The notes below the pieces were generated by a model. The model was not told the DNA's origin, did no database searches, and saw only the letters and a list, made by a program, of their open reading frames with translations. 64,000 bases of DNA, from positions 1,798,001 to 1,862,000 of the forward strand of contig MCGE01000006.1 in assembly GCA_002105175.1 (NCBI GenBank). Reading direction: 5' to 3'. The DNA is from Absidia repens. Taxonomy: Eukaryota > Mucoromycota > Mucoromycetes > Mucorales > Cunninghamellaceae. A program made the translations under genes and the position numbers. Shown one piece after another: positions 61,163-64,000 of this stretch. Position 1 is the stretch's first letter. Every line of letters starts with the position of its first letter.

Positions 61163-61982
61163 GTGGAACCCCTCCCCCATCCCTCACTCTCCTCACACAC
61201 AAATTCACTCAACTGACATACTATACAGCGAGATTTATATTACCTTTACCCTACGTCATGTTTACTACTACACACACAAAAAGAAGCATACAACATATCC
61301 CATCGATCCCACTCTTTTTTTTTATTCATGCATTTTGAATCTATTTGTCTAGTTTAGAAATTTGGGTTTCAAAACTTCTGGTTTTTTTTTTTTTATCAAT
61401 CAATAAAAGGAAAATTATTTTTTTATGTATGAATTTAACTACATGTATAGCATAGTGTCATTTATTATTGATGTGACCTAATGATTTGAAATATAGGCAT
61501 GTATTGAATGAAGGATGAGTGACATTGGGTACCGCTTAGAGGAAATTGGGAGTGTGATATGATATTGTCCAGCAGAACAGATCATAATGGTTGGGCATGT
61601 GTTGATTTGGGAATTTGAGGCAGCTGTTATATATATATATATATTTATATATTTATATATTTATATATACAGGTATGTGATACAAAAAAAAGAGAGACAC
61701 CAAAAGCATCAGTAAACATGCAAATCATTATCATCATCAATTATTTGTCAAATAAAAGTCTATTCAATGTTTTATTATATGGTACAATATATCTATGTGT
61801 TTGATACTAAGTTTAATCTATTGTGAAGATGGTAGGGGGGACATGTGATAGGGTATCAAGCATACCACCAATTACTACTAAATGGTAACTAAATAAATGT
61901 ACATTGGGTCAAAATAATTTGGAGGTGGCGAAGTCTATATACTAGTGGGAATGGTAAGGAGGGACTGTGTGTGTATAGATCA
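61163..61982. other. Convergent 3' spacer between NCP1 and OXLD1-like gene
   Basis: No gene. AATAAAAGG near 61403 is a likely poly(A) signal for NCP1. A (TA)n/TTTATATA tract occupies about 61628-61671. Confidence 0.5.
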
Positions 61983-62757
61983 TCAAGATTTGGCATTGAG
62001 TTTCTTCTCCATCTCTAAGAAGGCCTTCATCGTTGGATCCATATCATCGTCATCGTCATCGTCATCGTTTTCAGTACCGCTGTTTGATTGAGGGGATGTC
62101 TTCTTTTTCGTTTGTAGCGCTTCGGGTAGATCCTGATCGGCATTTGCAAAGCGTTGTCGTAATGCACTCATATCATGCTTGTATGATTCCATGTCTTCTT
62201 GATAAATATCGTAAACACTATTAGTAATAAAAAAAAAAAAAAAGAAAGAGTATGTGAATATGTGCACAACAAAGGTACCATAGGACAAAAGGGTCTTACC
62301 AGTAAGCGCAGCCACTAATGTTATCCGAGTATTCCGAGCATAATAATAAAATTAGTAATTATGTATATAGTTTAACCTACTGACAGGAACTATTCTCTTA
62401 CCTCATACAGCAGTTTTCAGGAGGTGGTGGTTTTTCAGGCAAAGGGATTTTTTCGTTCTGTAACCAAACAAATTGAGATTGTCTTGAGGTAACTGAATCT
62501 TCGTTCGAGATTTCAGTCGAAGCCGGCGCATTTTCAATAGGAGTCGCAGTGCTGGTGACTTGACGATCATTGTTGGTGGTATCAAGGGACGGCCAGTCGT
62601 TGTTGTCGTCGTCGTTTACTGGCAAGGCAGGGTCTCCGTGTTCTGTCTTTTGCTGTTGTAATAAAAGGGTCCAATAACCATCATAGCGAGAAGAGTGGTG
62701 ATAAAATCGACGCGATACACAAGCCCTTTTGATAAGAGGCGTAGTGAAGAGTAACAT
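61983..62757 (-). CDS. Oxidoreductase-like (OXLD1 type) mitochondrial protein
   Basis: 201-residue protein of the oxidoreductase-like N-terminal family (human OXLD1). Exons 62757-62402, 62314-62300 (15 nt) and 62217-61983; phases close. The N terminus (MLLFTTPLIKRACVSRRFYHHSSRY) is a typical mitochondrial presequence. The diagnostic motif is assembled across all three exons: LPEKPPPPENCCMSGCAYC then VYDIYQEDMESY, i.e. CC-x3-C-x2-C next to an acidic Tyr-rich helix. The family name is historical; no enzymatic activity is established, and the cysteines may bind metal or form disulfides. A poly-Asp run (NDDDDDDDDMDPTMKAF) precedes a short C-terminal helix. Divergent from the synaptobrevin gene. 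Confidence 0.86.
62300..62314 (-). other. 15-nt microexon of the OXLD1-like gene
   Basis: TTAG acceptor and GTAAGA donor flank TGGCTGCGCTTACTG on the minus strand. It supplies the Gly-Cys-Ala-Tyr of the CC-x3-C-x2-C motif plus two bases of the next Cys. Skipping it would keep the reading frame but delete two of the four conserved cysteines. Confidence 0.82.
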
Positions 62758-62971
62758 AGATTTGTGTATAAAAAAAAAAAAGGTGAAAGCAAAAAGATTG
62801 GACGGGCCAGGCTTGAAAAATAGAAAAAAAAAAGTCTGTGTAATGAGCCGACGAATGAAAATAGAAGCGGAGTCAGAATTTAAAGGCCACCAACGAAACG
62901 TTAAGTGCCTTCATATTTTTTCCTTTCCTTTTTTTTTTTTCCTCTTCAAATCCCAAAAGCACATTATAGTC
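62758..62971. promoter_or_regulatory. Short divergent promoter between OXLD1-like gene and SNC1
   Basis: 214 bp between start codons. Contains an A12 run near the minus-strand gene and a T/C-rich stretch next to SNC1. With so little room the two genes probably share a nucleosome-depleted region. No specific site recognised. Confidence 0.5.
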
Positions 62972-63309
62972 ATGTAAGTAATCCCCCACCCCCTATTTTA
63001 CCCTTTGAAACCAGTATTATTATACTTGAAGTAAAAACTTTATTTACTTCCACGAAAAATAAAGAAACTCTATCTAACATATACTTTTTACTTTTTATTT
63101 TTTGATATTATTCAGGTCTGAACCTTACGATCCCTATATTCCCAACAACCAACGTGGTGCTAATGCTACAGGTGGTGCTGGTGGCAATCAAAAAACAGAA
63201 CGCGTACAGCAACAAGTCGATGAAGTTGTCAACATCATGCAAGAAAACATTGATAAAGTGATGCAACGTGGTGAACGTTTGGATGATCTTCGAGGAAAAA
63301 CTGGTAATG

Positions 63310-63340
<31 letters not shown>

Positions 63341-63896
63341 AAAGATGATGAAAGTCTTGGCAATTCGAAATACTAGTCCTTAGAACGATACTCATACTTT
63401 TATATCTTTATTCTCCCTTTTTCTTTTTTCTTTTTTGTCTTGCTGAATATATAGAGGATTTGCAATCTACTGCTGGTCATTTCCGCCGTGGTGCTAATCA
63501 AGTACGAAAGCGTATGTGGTGGAAGGACTTAAAATGGAAAATTATTATTGCCGTCACCATTATTGTCATTTTGGGTGTTATCATTGGTAAGAAGTTTTTG
63601 AAATATATGATTACTACGATCAAAAATGGGAGTAAATACTAATTATTGTTATTCTTTTTGTTTTGATAATTAGGTTCCATTGTTGGTACTCAGGTATGTA
63701 AACAGACTGGAGATGTGTGTGGGGAAATAGTATTGTATGACGTAGAAGCATGGACTTTTTGATTTACTAAATTTTTTTATCTTTTTTTAAAAAAAATTAG
63801 ACTCACAACGACAACAATCAACAACAAAATCAACAACAAAATCAACAACAAAATCAACAGCAAAATCAACAACAACAACAACAGCAACAACAATAA
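62972..63896 (+). CDS. SNC1: Synaptobrevin/VAMP-family v-SNARE (Snc1-like)
   Basis: 145-residue tail-region-anchored R-SNARE that drives fusion of secretory and endocytic vesicles. Exons 62972-62973, 63116-63303, 63455-63586, 63674-63693, 63801-63896; phases close only if the ATG is split AT|G by intron 1. Sequence begins MSEPYDPYIPNN. SNARE motif (about 28-88): VDEVVNIMQENIDKVMQRGERL with the zero-layer Arg, then DLQSTAGHFRRGANQVRKRMWWKDLKWK, then one membrane segment (KIIIAVTIIVILGVIIGSIVG, about 92-112). Yeast Snc1 and animal VAMP2 end within a few residues of the membrane. Here 31 more residues follow (THNDNN then Asn-Gln-Gln-Gln repeats), placed on the lumenal/extracellular side. Start and tail are discussed in findings. 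Confidence 0.93.
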
Positions 63897-64000
63897 ACAA
63901 GCTGCATCTTTCTGCCAATGCCTGGGTTTGCCTGTCTTTGAACTTGGATTGCATCTGCCGGCCCTTTCCCCTTCCTTTTATCATATAGTTTAGTTTATCG
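63897..64000. other. SNC1 3' flank, window end
   Basis: T/C-rich sequence after the SNC1 stop. No poly(A) signal is visible before the window ends. Confidence 0.4.

Overview
This window is nuclear DNA of a filamentous fungus, most likely an early-diverging one (Mucoromycota, Mucorales-like). The signs are AT-rich spacers, many short GT-AG introns (about 55-140 bp), proteins full of Asn/Gln/His/Ser runs, a gene set of yeast-type orthologues (NTE1, RTT109, PRP46, SEC8, SEC24, a GT62 mannosyltransferase), and a Ral-class GTPase that budding and fission yeasts lack. The organism call is inference; no rRNA or marker gene is present to settle it. Exon-intron models were built by hand from splice signals, reading-frame continuity and family motifs. 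Reading phase closes across every model except the two genes flagged as frameshifted.

Layout. 1-9.3 kb, all plus strand: a 5'-truncated SepH/Cdc7-type kinase with a C1 domain, a Ral GTPase, the splicing factor PRP46 and cystathionine beta-synthase. 9.3-13.7 kb: no gene, two inverted copies of a dispersed repeat. 13.7-24.9 kb: NTE1 (minus) and the 25-exon exocyst subunit SEC8 (plus), sharing a divergent promoter. 25.3-33.2 kb: an unrecognised low-complexity protein, an organellar GGQ peptide-release-factor-like protein, the histone acetyltransferase RTT109, a small Thr-rich secreted protein and an eIF4B-like factor whose last exon carries an apparent 1-base frameshift. 33.2-36.0 kb: repeat copy. 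36.0-37.5 kb: Mnn9/Anp1-type mannosyltransferase. 37.5-46.1 kb: gene desert with two more repeat copies. 46.1-50.7 kb: a heat-shock-factor-type regulator (also frameshifted) and an intronless fungal transcription-factor-domain protein without a visible zinc cluster. 52.0-64.0 kb: SEC24, NADPH-cytochrome P450 reductase, an OXLD1-like protein and a synaptobrevin (SNC1-like).

The genes are housekeeping rather than an operon or biosynthetic cluster. Many serve the secretory pathway and membranes: COPII coat (SEC24), Golgi mannosylation (GT62), exocyst tethering (SEC8), v-SNARE fusion (SNC1), ER phospholipid turnover (NTE1), ER electron transfer (NCP1) and a Ral GTPase, whose animal homologues act through the exocyst.

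The most noteworthy undescribed item is a dispersed repeat of about 1 kb, at least five copies here, each ending in CACGTGG(G/A)CGG and with nested internal sub-repeats; two copies form a long inverted pair. Other points: a start codon split by an intron in SNC1, a 15-nt microexon encoding half of a conserved Cys motif, three suspected single-base frameshifts, and very long T tracts inside introns.
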